Source: Otis tarda (taxonomy: Eukaryota > Chordata > Aves > Otidiformes > Otididae). Taken from it: a stretch of DNA of 64,000 nt. The stretch is taken from the NCBI GenBank assembly GCA_026413225.1, contig CM048553.1, forward strand, positions 100,600,190 to 100,664,189, in the 5' to 3' direction. The notes under the pieces are model-generated. The model made no database searches and was not told the DNA's origin. It saw nothing but the letters and a program-made list of their open reading frames with translations. Made by a program: the position numbers and the translations under genes. The stretch's first letter is position 1, and every line of letters starts with the position of its first letter. Below, piece by piece: positions 24,061 through 34,600 of this stretch.

Positions 24061-26380
24061 GTCTTACCAGAGTCACTCCAGCTCCAGTCCCACTTTCTGC
24101 CGCCTTTGATGAGAAAACGATGACGTGCCCTTCTGAAAGAAGATGGAGATGTCAGCGCTCAAACCCATGTGCTTGGATGCCTGCTTGTATAGACATGAGA
24201 CCCAGATTCTGCTTTAGGGTCTGAGCTGAGTACTGTAAAACATAAAAGTGAGGCTGCTGCCTCAGGTAAAGGTTTCCAGACTGCTTCAATCCCCTTTGAC
24301 TCGAAACAAAGAAGAGCACAAGGTCTCTCCAAAGGTCTCTGGGAAAAGCCTAAGTCCCCCATTAGGGACCATATAGCGACTGGTCCCCACTGTAGGGCAA
24401 GTCAGCGTGTCTCCATACTGAAGGGAGGACCTCCTAGAAACAGCTGATAGGAAACCTGAGAGGTGGAGGGAAATGTTCCAGCTGAAGCAGTGTCAATATC
24501 TCCTCTAAAAGGTATTGTGCAAGAGGTCTTTTATTCAGCTAGAAAACCTGAACTCAAATTTCCATGTTGAATCTATTTAAAATTAAGTGAAATAAACAAC
24601 TGAGATGCTCTCGTTCTTGTTCCTTAGGGAGATGGGGGCTTGCAAATGTAGATTCGACTTTTCCAGCTGGAGGAAAACATGGGCTGTGGTCTCTACTTGT
24701 GTCTTGTCACCCAGGGAACTAGTTAGTACCCTCTTTTGTAGCCTGGATAGTTGTTAAGCTTTGAATAACCATGTGTTCTCTGTCATACATTACCAAACAC
24801 GATATATAAGGTAAGAAAAAAAGAAAAATAAGAATAAAACCACCTCTCCTCCATTCAAGCCCCCCAGTGAGTTTGTTGCCTTTCTACCCAAACTGTAAGC
24901 TCCTCAGGGCAAGGACCAGGACTGTGTGGCAGCTCTACGCAGTGCTTTTGCGGTGCGACGCCCCAGCGTGTGTAAAGAAGGGGCAAAGTGTCTGCTTGCA
25001 TCTCCCCTTTCAAATCGGAGGCCTGAGACTTCTGGATCCCTGACTTAAGAAGGCAATGACAAGGCCCATATTGTCTTTCGCGTTTCAGAGCTAATTATAG
25101 GAGTGTAACGCACATCTTTAAAGACAGGTGACAGGAGGGATTTTCCATGCCAACCTTTCAAACTAAAGCAGAAAACCTCTGTTCCCGGGTTGCAAACCTT
25201 CTTAATCACAATGCACAAGCTCCCTCTGACACAAACGTGCTGCAGCTCTACTAATTAGACATCCCTGAGGGTTGTGGTTACTACAGTGGCACCTAGAAAC
25301 CACAGCCGTGGATTGATTTGGACCTCAGCCTCTTCTCCACTTCATAAATACAGGCAAAGCCAAACTGAACCAAAAGTTGAGAGAGAAACAGTGAATACAG
25401 ACAGACTTTTCCCCTTGCCCCACCTTGGGGAGCCCAGGGTAAAAGTGAGACAGCAATGAGGGTGGCTCAGTCACTGCTTCAGTGTTGTGAAGGAGAGCAC
25501 TGGAGCGATCTGCAGGCTGGCAGTGGGGAAATCCGCCCTGAAGGGCTGTACAGGTGTTAATTCAGATGCCTCTTTATAACACAGCTTTGCTTCCTTTTCT
25601 GTTTTTAAGGAAAAGATTTGCCTATTTCTTTTATGTGGCGGGAACAGTGGTATAGCCAGCCTAGCTGAAAGCCTCCTAAGAACCTGTTTTCTCCTTCCTT
25701 TTTTCCAACCCTTTTGCATCCATAGGCCAGACTATCTCAGCTCTCATGTTTTAAGTGCTACAACTGATCCATTAAATAGCTTCTTATGGATATTTTTTTC
25801 AACTCCAAGGAGTAGAGTTGCTGAGTGAGAAAGGCATGAACCGGGCTCTCGCTGCTGGGACTTCCTCCCGACCAGCTTGCAGTCCTAAGAAAAATGAGTT
25901 GGATGGTCTCAGCTCTGTCCCCAATGAGCAGCAGCAGTAGATCACTTCGCAAAAATGAGCCACGCGTAATTTGGCACCATTGACAGAAGACTCACTCGCA
26001 GCAGCTCGGGGCCTTGCAGGCTTGAGATAATGTGCTGCTAAAATCACCTCTTGACCCTAACCCAGGAGGTTCCTCCGGGTCACAAGGGAAGAGGGGGGTA
26101 GCAGGCCACTGTGAGATACCTTGATAAATGTACAAGCCCCTGCGAGTCAGCCTGGCACGCCTGCACTGGTGTGAGCAGCCCTGTTTATCACAGTGAGAAG
26201 AATACATTTCCTGAGTTGTGTTAGAGGACTCCAGACTTCTCATTTAAGCTGCCTCCTTCTTTTTCCCCTCTGGTGCAGCGAGCCCACCGTAGTGAACCGT
26301 CGGCCCTGACGGAGCGCTGAAGCAGGCTGCATGCATCTCCTTGTGATGGAGCTGGCAGAGAAAATCGGACACTGGGACAA
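24061..26380. other. Non-coding DNA, no gene seen
   Basis: Mixed-composition DNA. Frames of 60-85 codons on both strands have no recognisable content. No repeat above 20 bp and no RNA gene was seen. Confidence 0.5.
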
Positions 26381-26580
26381 ACAACCATAAATCAGGACTG
26401 TCCTGATTAAATCAGGCATGGCTGGCAAGTAAGTTATTAGCCGCCTGTGAAACTAATTGTGATACTGATACACTCAATTTTGCTGTGTCTTTCAAACACC
26501 GGTTGTGATGGGAAACAGCTGTTAGAACCCGAAAAAAAAAAAAAAAAAAAGGGAGAGAAAGAGAAAGAAAAAAAAAGAGA
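26381..26580. other. Unique block followed by an A18 and purine-rich run
   Basis: 26381-26530 contains AAATCAGGACTGTCCTGATTAAATCAGG, where ATCAGGAC and GTCCTGAT form an 8-bp inverted repeat around a single T (26392-26408). TAATTGTGATACTGATAC follows. An A-run at about 26533-26550 then leads into a GA-rich stretch up to 26580. The inverted repeat is seen directly. Any regulatory role is conjecture. Confidence 0.4.
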
Positions 26581-28149
26581 GTGAGCTTACGATTCAGAAT
26601 CATAATAAAGTCTGTCTTCTCTATTCCCTAGCACAAAAGCTCTTAGATTCTTCTATTCTCCTCTAGACAATTACTCCCAGCAGGCAGGGTCACTCAGGAT
26701 GAGCACACTATTGCATTTAAAGTTCATCTACTGAAGGGGGGGAAAAAGACAGAGAAAGGAAAAAAAAAATCTTCCCATTAATGTGTGAAAAAATAGCAGG
26801 TTTAAAATGGGTTAGAAATTCAGGTTAAAGCAAAAAAAAAAAAAATTGTCACACAACATCAGTAGGAGAAAAGATTTTGTTCACTGGTATTGTTTGACTG
26901 AACACTTCCTTCACAATAACACTAATGCCAGGATATAAAAGCCAGTGTTTATTTGATGCCTGGACTGGGCAACTGTTATGAGCAGTTAGCATAGAAAAAA
27001 GGGGATGTTTTGAAACATGTCGGAAGGAGAAAGGGTCTGATCCTGCTTTGGCAGAAGCTGGTGGTGAGCCCTACTCCAACTCCCATGTCGGTTGGCAGCC
27101 CGTGCTTCTCTGGACCTGGGGGTCTGCGCCACGGTCGGCAGCGTGACCCCTTGCATGGGCTGCGGTGAGAAAAGAGTGAGAAATTTGGCCAGTTAAGACC
27201 TACTGCTGTTGGGAGTGTGCTTCACTCAAGCCAAGGGCAGGTAGTTAGTAGTAGTAGTTGTAATGGCTTAAGGGTAGGGGCCGAGCAGGGTTTGTAGAGA
27301 GATAGTTACCATACTGAGAAATACAGCTCAAGCACCAGACAGGATTTTGGATTACAGGCACTTCTTCAGGTCTGAAAAAGAAGCAGCAAAGCCTAGCTTG
27401 AAGTTTGTTTCTCATCTCAGTCCTGAAGAAGAATTTGAGCCCCCAAACCTGGGTTTTTTTTTTTTTTCCAGAAATACTTAGGCTAATAAAAACTGTTACC
27501 TCTCTTCATACACTTGTCATTGCCAGGGTGACTACCTGTGTCTGAAAAACCTCCCCCTGCATGGCACAGAACACAGCAGTGTATGCAAAATGTGAAATTT
27601 GAAAATGGTTCCCCATGGGAAAATTTGTTCTTGGTGGTTTTCTGTCTTATTCTGAAGTCTCTGCAATGGGCTGCTATTAGAGGTTAGACTTTTCCAGCAC
27701 TTGGTTTGGATCCCTGTAGCCTCAAATACTTTATACCTCCAATTTTATCCTTTTGCCATTTTTCCTTCTCATCTTGTATCTATCTGTTCTGTTGTTCTAT
27801 CACTGTTTGGTTTTTTTTTTTCTAAGTTATATTTGAGCTTCAAGGGTGGAGAGAAAATGACATGCATTAGCTAATAACAATATGACTGCACCACGAGTTT
27901 GGGAGAGATGGAAGGAAAAACAAATCACTCGCGTTTCAAGAATCTAACCCCATCCTCTCAGCTTCCACAGTAATATCTCTGGCTTCCTGTTTGCAAACCA
28001 GAAATGTTTATTTACTATGTCTTTTGAGACAGCTTTTCAATCTATAATGCTCGTGTCATTACATAATGGGTCATAAATGATGCTGGTTGTCATAGAAAAA
28101 CACAAAGTCATCAAATATTTTCTTGTTTTCTGTTTGCCTTTTGTGGCAG
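26581..28149. other. Non-coding DNA, no gene seen
   Basis: AT-rich with poly-A and poly-T runs (for example 26830-26844 and 27456-27468). The GC-richer patch at 27050-27180 has no exon that I can support. 28010-28149 is unique sequence leading into the acceptor-like site at 28141-28149. Confidence 0.45.
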
Positions 28150-28183
28150 GATTCAGAGTCGGCTGCAGTTGGAAAGTCTGAAG
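28150..28183 (+). other. Candidate 34-nt cassette microexon
   Basis: A pyrimidine-rich run from about 28121 ends in TTTTGTGGCAG at 28149. 34 bases later the string AAG/GTAAAT at 28181-28189 gives a good donor. In one phase the exon reads DSESAAVGKSE, in another IQSRLQLESLK; the third phase has a stop. In the IQSRLQLESLK phase the frame stays open through the donor for 32 codons to the TGA at 28247, so a retained or alternative terminal exon is also possible. Length not divisible by three means inclusion would shift frame. No host gene could be identified and no flanking exon is visible, so this may be a chance splice pair. Confidence 0.25.
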
Positions 28184-31083
28184 GTAAATCATCATCTTTC
28201 CGGTAATTCCAGCTCCAATGGATTCAGTCTGTCAGGAGTTTATGAGTGAGACGAGTCTCATGCAGAAAATTTCGATTGTATTTTTTCTCAGTGGCCCTGC
28301 TGTTTCAGTCAGGCCATCGGCTGTGTGTCCTGAGAGACCCAGGCAAAGGCTTGTTTCTCCATGGTTTTGTGGACAGAAGTGGAACACTGTGACACGAATA
28401 CAGAAATCCAGATTGTGAGCATTTATCTTCTGCATATATAAGGCTAGCCACTGAACCAGAAGGATATCAGACCCTGGGAGTTTCTCGTATAACCCTGAAA
28501 AACTGGTGACAATGGTTAGTGCAGGTTTTTCGGGGGATTTTCTGGTCTGAACTGTAGCAGTGGGGACATGTAAAAGTGCAATTTTTTTTGTGGTGTTGAG
28601 AAGAAGCTGCCTGGTCTAGTCCCCCTTTCCTGTAGCTAAAATGGGTACCAGTAAGGTGTACGTAGTATTCCCAGAAGACACAGTCTTTGTTTCTGACTTA
28701 AACTGGCTGTCATATGCTTGGAGCTCTGCTGGACCCCCTTGCCCTCTCCTTGTAGGGGGCTCATTTGGCAACATTACGAATTGTCCCTTGTCTCAGAAAT
28801 ACGGAAGGAGAAAGAAAGCAGCCCTTAAGCCAGGTTATTGGGTCAAAATTTTGCCTGTGCTTACGCCAGTGTGTATCAGGTATAACTCCCCTGAAGCCGG
28901 TGGTGAAGCTGCTCTTCTTACCTCTGAACAAATCAATTCCTATCTCTAAAAATAAGTGAATTAGAAAAGAGGTAGAGCTACCATTTCTAAAATAAATGTG
29001 TTTGTTTGTTAAACATTGTATCCTGTGTATGAACTTCATCGATATCAGGTCTACTTAAATTCTTCTTAATCTTGTTAGGGGAAAGGCAAAAGGATTTTGC
29101 ATACTTTTACTAAATCAGGAGACCTTTTTATTCTTGTTGTCAGAATAATGGCAAATAGACTACTATCGAAAGACAGATGACAAAATATGTCCATCCAAAA
29201 GACAAGCAAAAAATCCCACTTTCCTCATTTGGGAGGGCACTGGGAGTCATTTCTAGACTGCCTGAAATAGATGAGCCTCCTGAATCACTGACGTAATTCC
29301 ACTAATGTCAGAGAAGCTCCGTCTCCTGTACGTACCATCTAGTGAGCTTATGGGTACCTGCGCAGGAAGAAGAGGGTCTCGTGCCTAGTTCTAATCAGCA
29401 CCAGAGGTTATTTGCTGTGGTTCTCTCGTGTTATCGCACAGCAGGGTGTCGGTGAGCACCGGATAAAATTTCCAGCCACACACAAGGAAATACCGGACCA
29501 ATAAAGTATTATTTTAGTGAACTGCATAGACCAAAGGCTTTATCTTCCCCTCTGAGGAAATATACAGCTGTCACAAGTAATATCGCTGAAAAAGTTTTCA
29601 GTTACTACGCAAGGTCAGATTACTTGCATCTTTCATTATCTAGGTGGGTGATGAAATGTTGTTGAGATCTATCAAAAGCGAGGCCTCAATTTAGCAAGGT
29701 GGCTAAGCAGGGGTAGCAGACTTTGCTGGGACTCTCTGCGTGCGTGAAACTGGCCGTGTGCTTTAGCAGGCTGCTGAGTTGGAAACTCAATTTCAGGAAG
29801 AGTTCTCCAATGCCATCTTGGAAATTAGATACCCACACTTGCAACTGGAAATTGTAAATGATGCCAATATTATGCACAAGAGTGTGTGAAAAGAGGAAAA
29901 ATACTTGTGCAGAGGAACAGTAGGAGCAAGTGCTCTTCTGCAGCACGCCATGCATTTTGCGTGCATACAATGTATTTGTGTACTGTCTGAAGAAGCCTTC
30001 AGAGATGTACATTGCAAGAAACCACTACCCATCCTTTATGTTGAATTTTTATTACATAACTCCTACTGTGTTAGCAAAAGAAATTAAATAAATCTAAAAG
30101 TACCAGCCCTGCTACAAGTTCCAAATACGGTTCTCATTTCAGGATCCTGGCATGCATTTGTAAAACATTTAAATACCTATTGGTGGATAAGAAAATCAAT
30201 TTACTTGTGAGATGACTAAGTAAAAAAACATATTAGAATTGATGTTACAATTAGGAAAAGAAGAAATAAATTGTTTTTCTGCTCATTAATATTTGGATAA
30301 ATATTTATGAATGTATAAGACAAGTAACCACTGCCAACACTAGATCTTTATTATGCCAGGCATAGGAATAATTCAAGCATTTAGGCAGCTGCAGGTTGAA
30401 CTTAGCCCCACTGGCTGTTCAGCTGGATTCGATCTGGCCTCAAGAAGACTTTCCTTTGGAGGTGGCTCAGGTTATGTTTTATTTTTTATTTGGGACTCAT
30501 TGAAGAAAAGGAGCAAGACCGTCTGCAGGTAATGGACTCCTGACAAGGAGCTGTGTTTGCCTTGATGGACATGTGCCGGGCAGAGCGATGCTCAGGTTGA
30601 ACCACGCTGCTCCCCTACGGAGGGGCTAGCCAGACAGGAAGGATTTGCAGGAGTTTGGTTTGCAGGGTTGGCCAGGCAAACAATTCCAGCCTGGAAGCAT
30701 CAGTAGGCACTCCCTCAGGACAGGCTTTCCCTTCTGTTTCTCATTAAAGCCCACAAATCCAGGCACCTCAGCACACATGGCCCGTATGAGCCCTTTTGCC
30801 TACCGTGGTGCGCAAGCCTGCTTGCTCTTTGTGCAGGTTAGTCATCTTGTTGCAGAGGGCAAAATCTGCTCAGCCTTCTCCCTGCACAGGCAAACTGGCC
30901 ATCCTGCTGTCTGGCAAGGTGGCTTCTGTGGACCCTGAAAAGAGAAGAGGACATTTCCTTTATACAATGCTGTCCTATATGTGCGCAACTGGGCGAGGAG
31001 AGGGTGTCATGGAAGAAAGCAGTGGTGGTCTGACCACCCACAGCCATTTTTTTGTGTTCCTCCAGGTGAAGGAGAGTCTGATT
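28184..31083. other. Non-coding DNA, no gene seen
   Basis: Unique, mostly AT-rich DNA. Frames up to about 108 codons occur on both strands and look like chance. Around 29690-29745 there is a loose resemblance to old interspersed repeats with TTTAGCAAGGTGGCTAAGC, too decayed to call. At 31065/31066 CCAG abuts GTGAAG after a short T-rich run. Confidence 0.45.
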
Positions 31084-31097
31084 TTCACTTCTTCTTC

Positions 31098-31126
31098 TTT
31101 TTTTTTTTTTAAAAAAAAAAAAAAAA
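31098..31126. repeat. T13-A16 palindromic tract
   Basis: Thirteen T followed immediately by sixteen A, preceded by three CTT units. The junction is a perfect AT palindrome of 26 bp. It could extrude as a hairpin and is prone to sequencing and assembly error in length. Confidence 0.85.
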
Positions 31127-31239
31127 GAGTAACAGCTTCATTATCTTCAGGCAATTTTTGTAGCCTTCCTCTCTAGTTCAGGATGCGAACCGGAACAATA
31201 GGTGTTTTGGAACCTGAGGAAAAAACCAGCTAGCTGACA

Positions 31240-31640
31240 TGGCTCAAAATGTAATTTTGTAGGGGCACGCATCAATAATGCGACTACCGCTCCATACGGA
31301 TATTACGCAGGCAGCCTTAATAAGTGTGCGTGGCATCCAGATTGACAAGACAGACCATGATGGCTCCAAAGGGTCAATAAAACATGTGCCATGAAGGATT
31401 TACACAATAGACAGTAATGGCTTCTTTGGAGCTGTTACGGTCTATTGGGTCAATAATAATCCACTTTTTAAAGAGTGCCAAAATATGAATTTACACAACA
31501 GGCCGTAATGGCTCCTGATCTATCAGATAAATGATATGAATTATCAGCATTAGTGCCCACACTGCAATGCACGTTTACCTATTAGAGTGGTTAGAATAAA
31601 TATTAGGTGCTTCAAATGATGCTTTCATATCCAAAAGGCT
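31240..31640. promoter_or_regulatory. Diverged tandem-unit block around a GTAATGGCTCC core
   Basis: At least three related units follow each other. Their cores are AGACCATGATGGCTCC (31352-31367), AGACAGTAATGGCTTC (31409-31424) and AGGCCGTAATGGCTCC (31501-31516), and an inverted core lies at 31428-31443. Shared flanks strengthen the relation: TTTACACAA precedes the second and third cores, GGGTCAATAA follows the first and second, and GTGCC recurs between units. The block also has TCAATAATGCG near 31273 and ends in TAAT-rich DNA. Nothing in it is coding. Its even texture and CpG content in AT-rich DNA suggest an old constrained element, perhaps an exapted repeat. Conservation is not tested and I do not recognise a repeat family. 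Confidence 0.45.
31405..31447. repeat. 18-bp-stem hairpin
   Basis: The arms CAATAGACAGTAATGGCT (31405-31422) and AGCTGTTACGGTCTATTG (31430-31447) face each other around the 7-base loop TCTTTGG. Of 18 positions, 15 are Watson-Crick pairs, two would be G-U wobbles in RNA and one is an A/G mismatch. The stem is shorter than a typical vertebrate pre-miRNA, so a DNA dyad bound by a dimeric factor, or the relic of an inverted duplication, is at least as likely. Confidence 0.8.
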
Positions 31641-34600
31641 GATTTCTAAAAATATCTGGGGGAAAAAAAAAGAAGAGAAAAATCCAAACTGTCTTTGTTA
31701 AATCCATTAAATAAATAGCATAGATCAGGGAATTTAAATCTGAGACTGTTTCTAGGAGGTTATTGTGAGTTTTCACTCTACACTACTTTTAATTGAAATA
31801 TTGCAGCAGCCTATACCATGTATTTTTAAACTTTGGTTTATTCTTCTAGCAAACTCAGGTCTGTGAACCAGGGGAGTCCATGAACATTTCCCACATCGGT
31901 AACCTTTTCTATGCAATTGCATCCCTTCTTCTTTATTAAGAACTAGTTGCCTGAGTAATGGTTCGCAGGATCCAGACCGCGTGTTATGCAAAAAGGCTTG
32001 GTCTGAATATATGCATTCAAGACCAAAAATCTGTTTGAATAACATATGTTCTGTTTGTGGCCACCTATCTGTCTCTATCAGAGAAGGTAAAAGTCCTTGT
32101 CTATGCTGTTTCATCAGCGCAATCAAGACAGAAACCCTCAACTGGTATTTGCCAGCAGGTGGTGACATACAGCAACAAGCGCCAATGGCAGCAACATTTT
32201 CCTGCGAAACCTGGAGAAAATCCAGGCTTCAGGAAAGTGAAATATGCCTTCAGTTTGGGAAGAAATAATGATGAATGTCCATCAGCAACACATGCGATGA
32301 TTTAGTCTCGTTGCATGGCAAGAAGAAGTATGTTCAGTCCACAGCGGGTCAAAAGTTTTCCTTGCTGTTTCTCTGTGTTTCCTTCTTGTTATTATAAAAC
32401 ATTTGGCTGGGCTGTGAAATATACTTTTAATTAAAAGATAGGAAAATCATAGGAAGACAGCAGCAGCAGCGAGCTGTTAGAAAGCCTGCTGTCTTAGCTC
32501 TTGTAATAAACATGACACGAAGGATAGGTGCACAGGAAAACTGAAGTGTTGTGGTGAGAATATGTATACACCGGCTTATCCAAGTCTTTTCAAAGAGAAG
32601 TGTAAATAGCGCTTTCTGCTTGTCTGTGATTTCCCCAAGCTTTTTGAACTTCTTGCTTTTTTTTTTTTTTTTCCTGGTCTCAGAGCCAGGTACACTTATT
32701 TGAAAGACCTGCTTCTTGTGCAAAACACCACCATGCAGTTTGCAATGGGGTAGCGGGCAAATCATTCTTCCATAATAGACAAGAAAAAAAATTAACAGGG
32801 AGTCGTGGCAGGATCTGTCACCTTTGACTTCTATTGTGCTGTGGTTTCCAGGCACTTGCAATTCTCTGGATTTTGTCCTAATGTTTTGTATACTTGTTAC
32901 TCCTACCTTAAGCAATGTGCACTTTAAAAGAAATTTGGGTATTTGCAGCATCTGAAGTGCAATAACATAACAGGGGAAAATACAGGTCTCATCTTGCTTA
33001 GCAGAGAGCTGAGAACAGGAGGAAAATATAAAAATACTAAGGATTTTTTCCCCCTTTGCAGTATCTGTTTCCTGCTAGTATCTACCATCTACAATATTGA
33101 CTGGTTTATCAGGCAGCAGGTATCTCTATCAGTCTATCTTGAATTGTCATCCAAGAGGAGATTAAATGCTGCCTGCCTCCTTCTTGTGATTTTCAGTCTT
33201 CACATTGCAAAGTTTTCAATCAAATTTCAGTGGTGTATGTGTAGCTTAGAGAACTCACGGCACTTATCTTCCCAAAGCAGGTGATTTAGACCGTGTTTAC
33301 CAAGATATCTCTCGGCAAACCTGTCTGCATCTCAGGCCTTGAAATGATTCCCAAGATCGTTTTTTGCTTTTCTCTGTCTCCCTTTCTCTTTCCCTCCCTA
33401 GCCAGGCTACCAGTCAAACAACAACAACATGAGTCCTGAATAACAGACAAGTGCCAGTTTCTGGAAGAGTTACGTCGACGTGGCAACCTTGTATTGCTAG
33501 CTTTTTTGAAACGAAGGCAACATGACTGCGTACAGCCTTGTTCTAAGAAGCTTCCTCACCAGTAATCTTTCCAGTGCACTTATGGCAGCTGTGGTTTGAG
33601 CCTACGAATCGGCTCGAGGCCGGGAGGATGTCAGCTGGGCGCGCATCTTGGTTTGTGTCGGATACCTGAGGAAGTTGTGGGCTGGGAGGTATCCTGTAAA
33701 ATAAACTACAGCTCCATTTGTAAGGAATCCAGTGCAAGCAAGCTGACACTGAAAAAAAGGGCTTCTCTGCCAATTAGCATATTTTCTGCATAGGATTTTG
33801 ATAAACAGACTAACTAGCATTTGGATAAGCATAAACTTGCGACGAAAAAATGCTGGAAAAGAAATTCAAAATAATCACAAAAGTCAGATTAGATTATTGT
33901 GGTGCATTCTCCATGCAAAAGAGTTAGACTGTAACTAAAAGTGATTCTGCTAAGGTAAAGGAATGGAGGAACTGGGAATTATAGTTAGAGAGTCCTAATC
34001 AGTCTCTCACCACTAAATACTTTGAACAAACTGGTGTGTGGCAGTTGGGGCAAGGTCTGGGAGCAAGATTTGTGCCCCTATTCTGGCCCCTTACAGTTTT
34101 ATAAAAAGACTGTGCAGGGAGAAACTGGTCCACAGACCATTATAGACCATGGTTCTGGCTGAAAAAGCAATTGAGGGTGCAAGTATTGTACCAGAGGGTC
34201 AGAGGTCGCCTTTTGAGAAATTCCTGCTCAGAGGGAGCATATGCACAGTTTTTTGGGATGGGGCTGCTCAACGAGGTGCTCCCAGGCAGCACCGTGAAGC
34301 TGGGGCTGGCACTCCGGACAATGAATCTCCACAGCGTGACATGGCCTGGCTCCATCCAAGCACTCACCCTAGGAGTGGGGTGGTTAAGAGACACGTGATT
34401 CTGGATACAGTTGTTACAAACAGAACAGGAGTTTGATTCTGAAATCCTACTTATTCCAGAAGACCTGAGAAGCTGTTACAGTAATTCGATGCCAGCTGGG
34501 AAGAGGCAAACCCCTCCCAAGTCAGCGCTTTGGCCAACAGCCTGATGACAACAGAGGGTTCCCATCAGGCAAGAGAAATCTTCCAGAGGGTGATACCCAC

